A stretch of DNA of 64,000 nt from Capitulum mitella (taxonomy: Eukaryota; Arthropoda; Thecostraca; Pollicipedomorpha; Pollicipedidae), in the NCBI GenBank assembly GCA_030062745.1, contig CP099845.1:16842903-16906902 (forward strand), read 5' to 3'. Shown here piece by piece: positions 45,060-58,500 of the stretch (its first letter is position 1; each line of letters opens with the position of its first letter). The notes under the pieces were generated by a model. That model searched no databases. It was not told where the DNA came from and was given only the letters and a program-made list of their open reading frames with translations. Both the position numbers and the translations under genes were made by a program.

Positions 45060-46950
45060 GCCGCCATTAAAAGGCCAACGGCACCGGCGCGGCCGGGATG
45101 TACGCGTGTTAGCGCATTGTGACCACTTCCTCTGACGGTGGCGCGGCCAGCCGCCGGCCGGTGGCCCCCGCCCCCGCTCGACGGACAGCAGCAGGGGGAG
45201 GGGGCACGTCCGAACGACGAAACAGACTGGAAAGGGTTCCGGGAGAGAAGGCAGCCTAAAAGGAGGGAACGCAGCGGAAGCGCGCCTGGCTGGAGATGGA
45301 GGGATGGGGAGGCCCATATCACATTCAGGAAGAGGGAAGCCACATCGAGGCCGCAGAGACCGTTAGATAATGACCGCTGAAGAAAGGACGGGATAGGAAC
45401 GGCGTCAAACGACAAACACAAACACGAACAGAAGCGGGATATTACCATCGTTATACCGTCATCCGGAGAACATAATGATCAACCAGCGTCTTTCACCAAC
45501 CACCGGCCACAGAAACAGCCAACTACATTTTTAAAAATTCCCAAGATACCAGGAGAATCCAAAGGTCGACAGGTAGCGACTCATTATCTGACCAGATGCT
45601 CCATTGTTATCTTAAAACAAAGGGCGGCCGGCGGCCATGAATTGCCTTCCACATGAGCGGCCCGGTAAACTGGCCGGCGCGCGGGCTCGACGCGGCCGGG
45701 ACCCCGTGCTCCGGCTGGACGCCGGTACCGGTACCGGTACAGCTGCGCGCCGCCGGCAGAATGGTACCGCCGACTCCGGCCGGTTTACGGTCAATTTGAC
45801 ATTACCTGCCGTCGGCGTCCGTTCAGGCGGCGCCAGCTTCCTGTCATTACGTGCGGCGGACCGACTGTCGTCGCGGCGTGTTGGCGCGCCCAGAGGCCGT
45901 CCGCAGCGCCGGCCGCCGCGACGGACGGCCGGCTCCGTCCGCCGACAGACGGGCGTCGGCCGGCAGGAAGGCCTGTCGGTCCGTCGACAGACGGCTGGAC
46001 ACTGACAACCGCGGGAGGCAGTCGGAACTGAGCCTGACCTGCGCAAGGTCAAAGCCGGGACCGGGACGGGAACGGGCCGGTCGGACGCTGCCACCTGACA
46101 GCAGCGAGCGCTCAGAGCTGGTGGAGCTCCTGAACGGCCCGTTCTTCGGACATTCCCGACGTACTCGAACGTGAGCCATGGGCGGCCGGCCGACCGGACA
46201 ACATCACGAGCTGGCGGGAGCGAGTCGTCTCTTCTCTGTGCCGGCCGCCACCGACCACCGCTTCCCGCCGGCGGCGGCGTGTAAACGACTTCAATCAGCT
46301 GCGATTGGATTGCCCGGCAGCCGGCTCCGTGTAATTACCGGCCGGGCCTCCGGGGACGAGGCAGGCCTGTCTCTCGGCCGACCGCTGACAGCCGATGACG
46401 CACTGCCGCCGCGCCAGAGCGCTTGGCGCCGGCGCCACAATGACAGCACTGCAAACTGGGCGCCATCCATCAGACGGCCGACCACACGTGCCGGCCGCAT
46501 CAACTGATGTCGCCGCCGGGACCGGGCGCGCACAAACACGCCTGTCCCGGCAGCCGGCCGCTCTCAGCCACACAAAGCCCCGGTCGGAGGACGCGGCGGC
46601 GTGCCCACCCGTCCCTGCCGTCCGGCCGGCGGACCTCAGCGCGGATCGCGGCGAATAATGCCGCCGCCACGTGCCGGCCGACAGGCTACAGACCACCGCG
46701 GCCGAGCCGGCGCCGTCCCCGGCCGGCCACGTCAGCTCCACTTACGCCGCCACGACAGACGCCGACATGCATTATGTAGGGTGAGCGGGCGTCGCGCCGC
46801 GTCCCGGAGCCGTGTCAGCGCCAGCGCGACGACGGAGAAAGCTCAGCAGCGGCCGGATCGTGTCCGAGAAGGACGCTGTCCAGCGGACCGTGGTCCGGAG
46901 ACCGGCACAGACCGGACCACCGGACCGAGGCCCGTAACAGACCGGTCCAA
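45060..46950. other. GC-rich DNA without a recognisable gene
   Basis: Includes an AT-richer patch at 45.4-45.6 kb and a short CCGGTA run at 45722-45742. Nothing looks like an exon. Confidence 0.4.
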
Positions 46951-47140
46951 CCCGGCTGATGGGTGTCCAGTACAGACCGGCGCGGTCCGGTGGACAGACG
47001 TCCGTCACAGACCGGCATGGTCCGGTGGACAGACGTCCGTCACAGACCGGCACGGTCCGGTGGACAGACGTCCGTCACAGACCGGCACGGTCCGGTGCAC
47101 AGACGGCCATCACAGACCGGCACGGTCCGGTGGACAGGCC
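46950..47140. repeat. 35-bp minisatellite, 5 copies
   Basis: TCCGGTGGACAGACGTCCGT plus CACAGACCGGCACGG; TCCGGTGG recurs at 46986, 47021, 47056 and 47091. Confidence 0.92.
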
Positions 47141-47599
47141 GGCACCGCGCCGGCCGGACGGGCCCGCCGCACGCGGCCGGGCCGGTTGGCGGTGACACCG
47201 AGGACGGGGAGGTCCGAGGCCGGCTCGGTTTACAGCCAAACACGACCGGACTTCGACAAAGGACCAGGACCGGACCCAGCACTGCACAGGACACCGGCAG
47301 CCGGCACTGGTACACGGTCAGACCGGGACCGAACTGGCCGGCCACGCGGCGGCAGCGTTCTCATGATCGGCGACAGGACCACCAGTGCATCGCCCGAGTC
47401 CCCTGATGACATCCACTTCAACGACAGTTCGGAACAGCACCTCCATCTCGTTCACCACCTCTATATGCTTACGACAGTATGACTAACACATATATCGGCA
47501 ACTTAAATACATCAGAGCTGGTAGAAAACGCGACGCTTGAGCCAGGTTTAGCCGTTCTACTTTTGTCTCATGCACAAACTCTCTACCACGTCGTAACTG

Positions 47600-47690
47600 C
47601 AGCTGTAACCCCAGGTAACTGTAACTCTGAACAGGTAATGATAATATGATAATAAATATGAACAGGTAACTGTAACTCTGATCGCACATC
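47600..47690. repeat. Short duplication GAACAGGTAACTGTAACTCT
   Basis: CAGGTAACTGTAACTCTGA occurs twice about 60 bases apart, separated by ATAATATGATAATAAATATG, in an AT-richer patch. Confidence 0.7.
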
Positions 47691-47834
47691 CCAATTCCCC
47701 GACTGTCCAAAAATTCAAAGCTGAGGTAAAAGCGGTCGAAAAGTGGCCGGTATCCGAGAGGTCCACATTTTTGCTTCGAGTGAACATCCTCTTCAATCAT
47801 CGACGAGCCGCCCACTCATAAGTCGCTACGACGG

Positions 47835-48000
47835 AGAACGCAAGCTGGCACTTCAAGCCGCCGTATCCGTCAATCTGAGGGAGAACCACGACCAGCTGGC
47901 ACTTGAAACTACCGTCACCGGCAATTTGAGGGAGCTCCTGTTGGGGGCACCGCGGCCAGGTGGCACTTAAACCACTGTCACCGTCAATTTGAGGGTGTCG
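47835..48000. repeat. About 60-bp repeat, 3 copies
   Basis: AGCTGGCACTTGAAACTACC, GTCACCGGCAATTTGAGGGA and a variable spacer recur three times, about 10-15% diverged. Confidence 0.8.
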
Positions 48001-48534
48001 CCGGCGTGGAACACAAGGCTGATGGGACTTCACACTCCCTAACGACCATTTTAACGTCTCAACGGCGGCGGGGGACGAGAGGCCAGTCCTTCGGGCCGAA
48101 CAGAGGCGTCCGATGGTTCGCCTGACGGGACGGCGGCCGGCTCCACCGGTAGCGCCTGTTTGCAGGCGGAGACTAACCGACCCGGGACGAGGGTACTGCC
48201 GTCATTACCCGCACCGTGAGCGCAGATCAGAGCGCGCATCTCCGTACACCGGCCCGCCAATCACCCGGACCTCCGGACCGTACCGACGACTCCACCAGGC
48301 CCCTCTGAGCCCGGCCAGGCCGGCAGCTCACAATGGCCGTCACCCGGCACGCGTCGCCCGCTGCACCGGTCACGGCCGGCCGGCGGCGGCCTGGCACCGC
48401 TCCGGCCGGGCCGTGCCACCGCACTGCTCCGTGACCTCCCGTGACGTGGCCGCGCCGCCTCGTGACGTGACCATTTGCAACAGCGCCGGCGTCACCATTC
48501 CGCAACAGCGCCGGCGTCAGACGCGCTAAGACCA

Positions 48535-48800
48535 GCGCCCGGCAGACCGCAAGGCCAGTCCGGTGAAACCGCTCCCGCCAGACCTCTGGACAGCGCCCGT
48601 TAGCCCGCAGACCGCAAGGCCAGTCCGGTGAAACCGCTCCCGCCAGACCGCTAAGACCAGCGCCCAGAACACTGCAGACCGCAAGGCCAGTCCGGTGAAA
48701 CCGCTCCCGCCAGGCCGCTGAGACCAGCGCCCGGAGCACTGCAGACCGCAAGGCCAGTCCGGTGAAACCGCTCCCGCCAGACTGCTGAGACCAGCGCCCG
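48535..48800. repeat. About 63-bp repeat, 4 copies
   Basis: GCAGACCGCAAGGCCAGTCC, GGTGAAACCGCTCCCGCCAG and AGACCAGCGCCC recur. It leads directly into the 32-bp array on the right, which shares the word CGGAGCACT. Confidence 0.9.
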
Positions 48801-48922
48801 GAGCACTCCCGGTAAACCGTCGGCGCGCCCGGAGCACTCCCGGTAAACCGTCGGCGCGCCCGGAGCACTCCCGGTAAACCGTCGGCGTGCCCAGAGCATT
48901 CCCGGTAAACCGTCGGCACGCA
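48790..48922. repeat. 32-bp repeat, 4 copies
   Basis: GAGCACTCCCGGTAAACCGT with CGGCGCGCCCG, four copies. It begins inside the last unit of the 63-bp array, so one array may have seeded the other. Confidence 0.9.
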
Positions 48923-48924
48923 TG

Positions 48925-51790
48925 GCTCCAGAGATTTTCGACCGGCCATTTCTGCGGGCGACGGACACCGCGGCGCTCCGTGCGCGGCCGCAACCTGTTG
49001 GGCAACTTTCATCGGGTCCCGGCGCCGAGCCGCTGGGCCCGATGACGCAGCCTCAGCCGGCCGACGGTCGACTCAAGGCCAGCCGCCTACCTGTGCCTTA
49101 TGCTCCAGCTGGCGGGACGATCAGCTCAGCGCCGCAGCGCCGCAGGACGGCGGCGGCCGGCTCCGTCTGCACGGGCCGGGACGTCAGGTCCCCGACGCAG
49201 AAGACGGCCGTCACCAGTCGCGCTACACCACCATGGCCTCCGTGGCGGACCACGTGGCCGCGCCTGTCAGGTCTGCCCGGCGGCGGCAGGGCGGCTCCGT
49301 CAGGCTGGCCTGGGTCTCCTCAGGTCCGACACGGCCCGCCGCCTGCTGCTCGCCGCCGACACGCGGACACCAGTCACGGCTGACGGCCGATCACCACGGA
49401 GAGGCGGTGCGGGCTCCCTCCGCGCGCGCACCTGGCCGCACACTACACGGGCCAGCCGCGGCCGCCCGGCTGGCCGTCGCCGAGCCTCCGCTGCCCGCCG
49501 CCAGGGGCGCCGGCGGCGTCGCAATCAATGGGCCGACGCGGAGCGTGGGCCGGGACGCCGCCGGCGGCGGAGAGTGCAGCTGCCGGCGGCCCGGGGAAGG
49601 GTTCGCAGACGGCGACCGCAGGGACAGGAACAGGGACGCGGCGCGGCGGGGCCGGCCGTGTGACGTCGGATATGCCCGGCCGGACCGGCTGCGGCGGCAA
49701 GTCACGTCACGCGCCGGCCCGTCACCCTGACGTCAGCAGTCTGGCCGCCCGCCGCGCCTGCAACCGGCCGCCAGCCGTGCTGAGGCATCGTAACGTCGCC
49801 GCCGGCACACTGTTTGCTCGTCACACACCGCTGTTGTGGGCTCCGCGACAAGGAGACTGGCGTCGGGCCGGCCTGAGGCCTCCGTGACCTCCGGGTGATA
49901 CGGCGGGCAGGGCGTGTCCCCGCTCGCAGCACGTCGGCCCCACTGAGGACGTGTGCTGTGGCCGGGGCAGCGCGCGGGACATGGCACAACACCGGCGGCA
50001 CCGCTCCGGCGACAAACGGTACCGTGTCCGGCCAGAGGGCGGCCGCCGTACCGCTGCCCGCAGAGTGGTGTCGATCAGACGGGCAGGAGCCAGACGTTAA
50101 CTGACTCGGCCGCCCGCAGAGCCAGTCCACCCCGTCGCAGTGTACGGCTCAGACAAGTTAGTCCACTTACACGGCGAGGCTAGGCAAAGTCACTGTGTAG
50201 TCGGGCCATCCATCCCACAGCGTTCAGACCGGCAAGGCCGTGGTCCGGATAATGTAAGGCAGTGTCAGGTCGCTGCGCTCGGACAGTGCTCGGTCGGCCA
50301 ATACTGGCGGTATGTTGCTCGATGACGTCGTTCGGATCGCGCAGCGTGGGCGTGATCGCCGCGCGAGCCGCGTGACCATGGCTCCACGCCTGGGTCACCT
50401 CCGGTCCGGCAGGGTCGCAGTTCCGCCCACGCAAAGTTGTCCTCACGCAGCAGGCGCGGCGTCCGACACGACAGACAGGACGGATGGCCGCTGCCGGCGC
50501 CGCTGCCGGCTCCTAATGAAATGCAAACGTCCGTGCGTTCCGCGCTTAACGCCGTCATCAGGTGATTTGCTCACGTCGGCCGCGGGCGTTATGCATAGAC
50601 AACGTCGGGGCGGCGAGTGCACACTGCGGTGGCTGATTCGGGCGTGACGCGTCACGGCGGACCGTTATCAGACACCGGCGCCTGCCCGACCGTGAAGCGC
50701 AGCCGCACACAGCGGCCGACCCGACCGCCGGGTAGCCCACTTCACGCCCGCCGGCGCTCCGAGCTCGCCGTGTCACAGCAGACTGCGGCTGCCGCTGACG
50801 CTCCGAGCGCACAGCCTGACAGCGGGCCGACATACAACCGGGTTTCCAAACACATAAAACCCAAATGGCTTTATCGCAGATGCAAAAGCTCTCCAGTATG
50901 AGGAGCGGATGACCGCAATTCCGGATTGACTCGCTTCCAGAACAGACGCGACTCCATTACAAAGAGGTACAATTACAGCATGACATTTAACATCACGGCG
51001 GGGTTACGAAACCGGGCTCAGAACGGTCATCAACCTTAAGATGACCGCCTCGAGATGTCCGACAACCTGAAACTACAACAACCAATCAGGCAGCAACCTC
51101 TTCTCGACTGCATGCCATCGGCGCCATATGACGCAGGTTTTGGACCACCACGCGGCGCCAAGTGTTAGCCAGTTTCCACACAATTGCACGACCACGCGCT
51201 CTAGCACGTGTTCTCACAATGCGAAACGCTCCTGGAGGCAGCCAAAAATGACTCGGCGAATCTCCCTGCATAAGGCCTGGTCATCGAGCACAAACACGCG
51301 CGACCGACGGCACTGAACCCACAATGTATTCAATCGAGTCAGACGCCAACAAAACTAGCAGCGTACGCAACACACGTCACGTAACACCTTTAGGACAATC
51401 AGGGCGATCTCAGCAACTTAACATCCAGGACATCCGGAACATGCGGCGAGAGGTCCCCGTGTGGAACATCTGGGGCATGTCGACAGAGGACGGCCGCCCG
51501 CGACATCCGGGACATATCCGGACGGAAGTCCGACCCTGTCAGCACGGCGCCGTCGGCCGCGGACCAGCTCCATAAAGACGCGGTCCGCCAGTCGGCGGAC
51601 GGGCGGCGCGCGGGTCGCCGATTTCCGCCACTGGCAGTGGTAATTTGCCGAATTCGGGACAAAGGTCGCGGCGACTATTCACAGACCTCGTTGTCAGATC
51701 ACATCAGTAAGGAGAGCATGGTTCCCACCGCATCCAGGCAGGCTATTCAGCATTCGGCGCCGAAAATGAGGCCAAGACCGACGGGGCCGG
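48925..51790. other. GC-rich, then less GC-rich DNA without a recognisable gene
   Basis: 48.9-50.8 kb is very GC-rich with many open frames in all registers; 50.85-51.4 kb is more balanced. I see no exon with good borders. Confidence 0.4.
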
Positions 51791-51792
51791 CA

Positions 51793-51890
51793 CGAGCGGG
51801 GGGTCTGCCGGGTACTCGGACAGTCCTCGCTCCGCGGTCGGGGGCTCTGCCGGGTACTCGGACAGTCCTCGCTCCGCGGTCGGCAGACGT
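51793..51890. repeat. 48-bp direct repeat, 2 copies
   Basis: TCTGCCGGGTACTCGGACAG then TCCTCGCTCCGCGGTCGG, twice in tandem. Confidence 0.85.
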
Positions 51891-51969
51891 CTCTCGGTCT
51901 GAACCCGGCTCTCTTTAAAGAACGCCGCCCCGGGGTGTCGGCGGCGCCAGCGAGGCAGCCTAGGCGGCG

Positions 51970-52065
51970 GCCGAGTGGCTACTTGACCAGCAGGAGCGCC
52001 CCGCCGGCCTGATCTACAGCTTCACCCGCCGCGCCCGGCGGACCGCCGACCGGCAGCGGGCCGGG
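51970..52065 (+). CDS. Orphan exon-like frame
   Basis: The plus-strand frame reads EWLLDQQERPAGLIYSFTRR then ARRTADRQRAGP before running into the 31-bp minisatellite. The peptide is balanced and its codons prefer C/G third positions, as in the confirmed exons. I see no good acceptor with a pyrimidine tract and no clear donor, and recognise no family. Probably chance. Confidence 0.15.
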
Positions 52066-52215
52066 CCGGCTCTGAACCGGCCCCGAACGGACCGGGCCTG
52101 GTCTGAACCGGACTCGGACGGACCGGGCCGGCTCTGAACCGGCCCCGAACGGACCGGGCCGGGTCTGAACCGGACTCGGACGGACCGGGCCTGGTCTGAA
52201 CCGGACTCGGACGGG
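52060..52215. repeat. 31-bp minisatellite, 5 copies
   Basis: GGTCTGAACCGGACTCGGAC and GGACCGGGCC alternate with CGGCTCTGAACCGGCCCCGA. Confidence 0.87.
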
Positions 52216-53294
52216 CCGTCTGCGCCGGCCATTACTGGGCTGTCTGAACCAGCCTCCAGTAGGCCGTCTGAACCAGCCACCAGCGGGCCGGCCTGTTGAG
52301 GACGCAGTTTGTCGAGCCCGGATCAGCCGGCCTGTCAGCCCCGTCGTGCCTGCCGGGCTCCCGGCGGACCCGACACCCACGTCAAACCGCCACCTGTACC
52401 ACAGGCCGCGAAACAAAACGGCGCGGCGCCGCCAGCTGCGCGCCCGGCGCTGCATATTCATGACGCTCACAGTCGTGCCCCAACACGAGCCGAGCCGAGC
52501 CGAGCCGGGCCGGGCCCAGCTCTGACGGCCGCAGCACGCAAAAAGCCGCCACTCGCGAGCACGCGCACGCGGCCCTGGCTGTGACCTCCATTCATCAGAG
52601 CAGTCGTCCCGGAGTGTCTTATTTAGCGTGCGGTCAAGTTTTTGCCGGTCACGTAACGCCCTCCGGAGCCAGCGGCTGACGCCGCTACAGCGGGCGCACA
52701 ACATCGCACAAATTATTCAGCCGTAGAAAATGATCCCGCACCAAGCGTCGGATAGTGCCGCTGGAAGTGCGACAGCCTGATCCAGGTGGCGTCCCTTCCC
52801 TTTTCCGACCAGCTAGCAAACTGCGTGCGTCTAAAAAAAAGTAGGAATGCCGTACACTGTCCTGGATCTTTCAGCATTCCGCCTCGAAAGCGCCCACGTC
52901 CTAGTCAGAGAACAAAGGGGCTACATGTGTGCAGGAAGTTTTGCAGAGTCCGGACAGAGCTCAGAAAAACCGTCACAGGTCACGGAAATCGGCCTCAAAG
53001 GAACACGCGAGACAGCGGCCGCCACCGGTACGGCTCGCATCCTGTCATTGTGGCGCCGCTCGAGTGCTAGCTGGCTTTGTCCGACACAGCCGGCACGCTT
53101 CCTGACCGGACCCCTGTGACCTGGCCCCTGAGACCTGGCCCCTGAGGCCGGCCCCTGGCCTAGCCTGACCCCTAGTTCCACCGGAAGGAGAATCAGACGT
53201 TGCGGCTCGAGGCCGCGGATCCTTGCATTAACGGCAATGACAGCGAAGCCGGTGCCTTGACTGCGCGTTACGGTGGAAAGAGGGAGATGGGAGG

Positions 53295-54450
53295 GAGGAA
53301 GGCCGAACCCCCCCCCCCCGGACCAGACTCCCCCGACCGGGGCGATCATTTGCATTGCATTAATTTCCCCCACCAACGCAGTGCTGGGGGAGTGAACCAC
53401 AGCGAACTTTGACCGCGTGCGGCTGATTAACGGGAACAGAGCAACGACCCCGTACAAAACGACCAGCCCAATAAAGCACTTAACTCTGAACCAATTCCGG
53501 CAAGAACAGACAGTTATAGGGATAATGAGACATCACACCATGTTGTAGATCATATTCGTGCAATTCAGTGCTTCCGATAAAAGGGGTAATGACCGCTGGT
53601 CACACCATCTAAACACACGGCAGCCTCGGTGAAACACGTCAATGCGTAAAAAAAAAAACGGAACGAGGGCGTGTTCTCGTCCGACTCGCGTCATCAGCTC
53701 CCGTCAGTAATCGTTGAAAGGTCAGTGGCGTCGAACTTTGCAAACACATAAAATAAACTGAAAATAATATCTTGTGACATCCTGGTGAAAGACAAGATAG
53801 CGAACATGTAACGGCGCGACGCTACGTTTTTCCTGTTGCAACCTGCTAACTTCCTGGAAATAATTAAAATCGAACTAAGAGCAATGCACCTCGTATTTTG
53901 CATAGCGTGCTTTGTCTCCTCTCTTCACAAACGTGCCTAATGTGGACCGGGTCTCCGCTGCAGCACGGTGCACCTGTGACTGGCGCCCCCCCCCCTTCCA
54001 CCCACCTGGCGTGACTTCAGCATTACGTCACCATGCCAGAGGGAGGGAAGGGCCGCGCTCAGACCTGGTTACCAGGAACAGGTCCGGCAGGCCCGGCCGG
54101 CTGGTGCGTGGCGGCCCAGCCATGACCAACGTGATCCTGCCCACAGCACGCCCCGAGCCAAGAAAGAATGGTACAGAACACGACGTCAGGGCTCCGCACA
54201 CGGAACACGGCTCTGAACCGGACCAGTGTGCAGCGTCAGCAGGGCATGCCGGTCCGGCAGACGTATCGCGCGGCGGTCCGTCGCCGGCCGGCCAGAGGGC
54301 GTCCTCTGGGTGGCGTCATGGAGGGCTGCGCGGTGGAGCCACTGCCGTCATGGAGGGCTGCGCCGGCCGCCGGCCACGTCAGCACATTTTCAAACAGCCC
54401 CGGCCGCCACCGGCCGGCCATTCGGCGGCGGCGGCTGCCGAGCGTCACAG
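53295..54450. other. Non-coding DNA with homopolymer runs
   Basis: C run at 53311-53320, A run at 53649-53658 and C run at 53986-53994. The part 53.4-53.9 kb is AT-richer. No gene seen. Confidence 0.4.
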
Positions 54451-54464
54451 CGCTGCCTCGGACC

Positions 54465-54775
54465 CGACACAGCGACCAATGACCGACCGACTGTCCCGAT
54501 ACCAGAACACAGCGACCAATGACCGACCGACTGTCCCGATACCAGAACACAACGACGACTGACCGACCGGCTGTCCCGATACCAGAACACAGCGACCACT
54601 GACCGACGGGCTGTCCCGATACCAGAACACAGCGACCAATGACCGACCGGCTGCCGCGATACCAGGACACAGCGACCAATGACCGACCGACTGTCCCGAT
54701 ACCAGAACACAGCGACGACTGACCGACGGGCTGTCCCGATACCAGAACACAGCGACCACTGACCGACCGGCTGCT
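54465..54775. repeat. 40-bp minisatellite, about 8 copies
   Basis: CAGCGACCAATGACCGACCG, ACTGTCCCGATACCAGAACA; variants ACGACTGACCGACGGG. A second motif, GCTCCACAGGCAGTGATGTC, follows twice at 54771 and 54838. Confidence 0.93.
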
Positions 54776-55334
54776 CCACAGGCAGTGATGTCATCACACA
54801 GCAGAAAACAGAGACCACTGGGAGCGGACCGACCGACTGCTCCACAGGCAGTGATGTCATTTCACACAGCCGAGCAGACCAGCATAACCCGACTGGCGGA
54901 GGGCGGAACCGTCTGACCGCGCGGACTGAAACAGGACCCGACACGGAGGCGGACGCGGAGGCGACGCAGCCCCCGGCAGACGACGGTCCGAACGAAGCCT
55001 CCCCTCCAGCAGCCATGCACGCCCCATCCTGAGGCGGACCAGTGGCCGCGGTCTGCCAGGCTGACGCCCCGGCCCGGCCAAAACAGACCCTCTGCCGACT
55101 GAGTGCGCACGTGGCCCGAGCGAGCGCGGGTCGCCGCTGGTCGCAGGTGTTCGGCCGCACCAGTCGGCCAACACACGCGCTGCGGGGGCCGGCCGATGCC
55201 GCTGAATGCGGCGCCGTGATAAACGAGCACCGCGTGACGGCAGCGGCGGCCGACAGCGTCCAATCACGGCGGCCGGAGCGCAGCGGTCAGCCCAGCTGTC
55301 CGCACCACTCTTCAACGTGAAGAGAGTGGTGGTG

Positions 55335-55550
55335 AAGACAGACCGGTCCTGCAGACAGTGGGCTCTGTTCACACCACTCAGACAGACCGGCCCCGCAGAC
55401 AGCGGGCTCTGTTCACAACCACTCAGACAGACCGGCCCAGTAGACGGCGGGCTCTGTTCACACCACTTAGACAGAACCTTCAGACAGCGAGTTCTGCTCA
55501 CACCACTAAGACAGACCGGTCCAGCAGACAGCGAAGTATATCGGTATCAC
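55335..55550. repeat. About 42-bp repeat, 5-6 copies
   Basis: CAGACAGCGGGCTCTGTTCA, CACCACTCAGACAGACCGG and CCC recur with increasing divergence to the right. Confidence 0.87.
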
Positions 55551-55559
55551 TCAGAGCAG

Positions 55560-58500
55560 AGGTAGCTGCAGCCGGGATATTTCCTCCCTTCGTGCAGAGC
55601 TGCAGACGGACGCCCCACCGGCGGCTGATGACTGCGCAGTTTTCTGCCGGTCCGAGGGGTCAGCAGGGGCTCTGCATGTGCGGGTTTCTCCCAGTCTCCT
55701 GTTACTGGATGTAGTACCACTGCGCAGTGCAGGAAGTCGTGGCTGTGCTCAGGTTAGGCTGGCCGCTCGCGCACCGCTTGGCAAAGTGCCTTCCCGCTCG
55801 TCCAGCGCCGGTGAAGAAGTATTTTTCGCGCCCGAACTGTTATCAGGCCGAATCGCCCGCAATGGCATTAGGGTGCCGAAAGCTCGCTATAAAACACCAG
55901 CGATGAAGTCAGCCTTGAGAGGGCTCTGTAAGAGTCACCACTTTACAGGCAAACATTGACTGTAGACATCTACCAGTATGTAAACATCACAGCCGACACC
56001 AAGGTAGGCTGAGAGTTCTGCACAGGTTCAAGCGCCATTTAAAACGCCGACCTGCTGACGCACGGTGACGTTAAAGAACATAAGATGGCACGAGAGTCCT
56101 GGGACCGCGAGCGGTGCACAAGAGACGAGCCCGAAAGAAAGGGAGAGACGCCCACGCCGCACTCGACGCCAGCACCATCTGGCAGGCGATCTGATCCTCC
56201 GAAACCAGCGGGTGAGGCTCAGAAGACCTACGTTCAAAGGATCTGCGCTCCGAAGGCCTACACTCCTAAAACCATCCTCCGGCACGGAGAAAACGAGTCC
56301 GGAGCGCGGTGCCGGCCACCGAGCCACAAAGGGTTTGTGAAGGCGTATAGTGGGGAATACAATGAGCAAGGGTGGGGAGAGCTCAGCAAATTCATCGCAA
56401 CGGTTCACAGACTACCAGTGCGCATACGCATGAGCGACAGAGGTGCGAACATCCGGACGGCTCGCAATAACTATGAGATAACAACCGACACAGCCCCCAT
56501 CCTGTGACGTAAGCTTACGTTCTCCGACGCCCGACGGAACAGAGGACCTGACAGATGACGACGTCCACGGGACAGTCTGTCAATGGAAATGGTTCCGGGG
56601 CTTGTCGGCGTGGACAGGAGTCATCACCCCTCCCCTCCCCCGGCGTCGGCGTCGACTGGGGGACGGTCTGAAGAGCGGGCGCTCCCGTTCAATCGGCGAT
56701 GGCCGGCTGAGGGTCGTTACCGGCGCGCTGTCATTACCCGCCGCCGGCGTCAGGGCTGACCGCTGATGGTGCCGTCGGCCATTGACGCCCCTCCGATCAG
56801 CGCTGGACAGCCGCCGTCGGTGTCGGCCATTTCAATTAGCCGGCGGCGGCCGTCAGAGACGGACCACAAATGTGACGGCCGCCGCCACCGGGGGAGTGGG
56901 ACGGGCCACAAATGTGACGGCCAGCGCGGGGGGGGGGCAGGAGGGGAGGGGGCGGCCGGCGCACGCTGCATTTGAGCCGCTGGTTGCCTTGCGCAGCAGA
57001 CTGACGTCACCAACAATCAGTTGACGGTGCTGACGTCACAAGGTGGCGCGACGCGTCGGTTCCTCGGGGCGACTGCACATTGCTCTGATTGGGCGTCCCT
57101 TTCCTGTGTAGACTTCGTAGCCGATGTTTCAGCTTGTCGGCTGAGTAATTTGTAGCACGCGGCGTAGTGATGTAATGAGACTGTCATGCGGAGTTAATCG
57201 GCATTCATAACTTACCCGTCGTCGCCGCATGCTTCGTCACTCAGAACTGGTACTCACCTAAAAACACCAAACACATTGTAAGGCATCAGCTAAGTAAATG
57301 TGGCAAACAGATCATATCCGGATCAAGATATAGGCCTCTGTAATCGGTTACACAATCCACCTAAACATCATCGACAGGCGCAGTATTGATGGAATCCAAG
57401 AAATAGGCAGTCATGCTCACGAAAAATCAATAACATCGATCAAAAGTGTTTAAGCAGGTCTGTTCCTGTACCTAATAGGCCACTAATCGACTAGTTACAC
57501 ACAAAGCAATCTCGTACCACACACACAGCAAATATGTTGCGAATAAGTCCCAACAATGAAGTTTCACCACGACAGTGATGTTACAGATCACACGATTACG
57601 GTGTAGTCTGCGACAATGTAGAGTGTACAATACCGTGTAATCTATGACAATTGCTGTGACTTGCACGACTACAACAAGTAAACACGCGAAAGATATAGCT
57701 TAATGATTTGTCTCACAATGCAACGTTTGGCAAGTGCTGCTGACTAAATCATCAAAAGCTCCTTCTGAGCGTCACAAAGGTCACTTTAATTACCAAGCAA
57801 TGGCAAAGTCTGAAACGGACGAACACATCTCGATGAGTGAGAAACCCGAGTCAAAGGATATTTGCTTCTTTCGTTTACATGCGACTCACATCGTTCCATG
57901 CCCACGATTCTGCCTTTTTTGGTTCCGTCGTTATGTGCCACCGGCTAATAACCTCATGGAGTGTAACACTATTGCCCACCACGCACCGTCTGCAATATTC
58001 AGTTCTCAATGGCCACCTGTCAGCGGGTTAGGCATACTGCGGAGGTGGCGTGCCGTGCTCTCACGCTCTCGCCCCCCGTCCAGGCACGGGGCACGGAGCA
58101 CGCTGTGGCGCGCGGCCGGCCCCCAAGCGCTGGCAGCGCCCCTTGTTCAGCGCCAGCCCCGCCAGCGGCGGCCGCCGCTGCCGGCGGCGCTGATAAATTC
58201 ATGACTGCTCCAGCGCGGTGGCCGGTTTTTGTCGAGTCATTACTCGCGTTTGATGGAGCCGGCCGTGCCCGGGGCGTTTTTGGCCCGATAAATCAGACTG
58301 ACCACGGCGCGGCGACACGCGGCCAGATCGGACCGTCAGGAAGGCCGCCGCCCGGCGCCGGCGCACGCCCTCCCACATGCAAATTTAATGTGAAAATTAC
58401 AGAGAAAAGGCCGCCTGCATGTGTCCGTATGATTTATACAAACACACAGCGGGCGACGCTGATTCCACGACGCGTGGACGTAACGGCGACCCGAGTGGGC

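Noticed and set aside
56028-56507. Open frames over 120 codons on both strands
   Set aside because: No recognisable domain, no repeat, no clear splice borders; kept as unexplained but unsupported.
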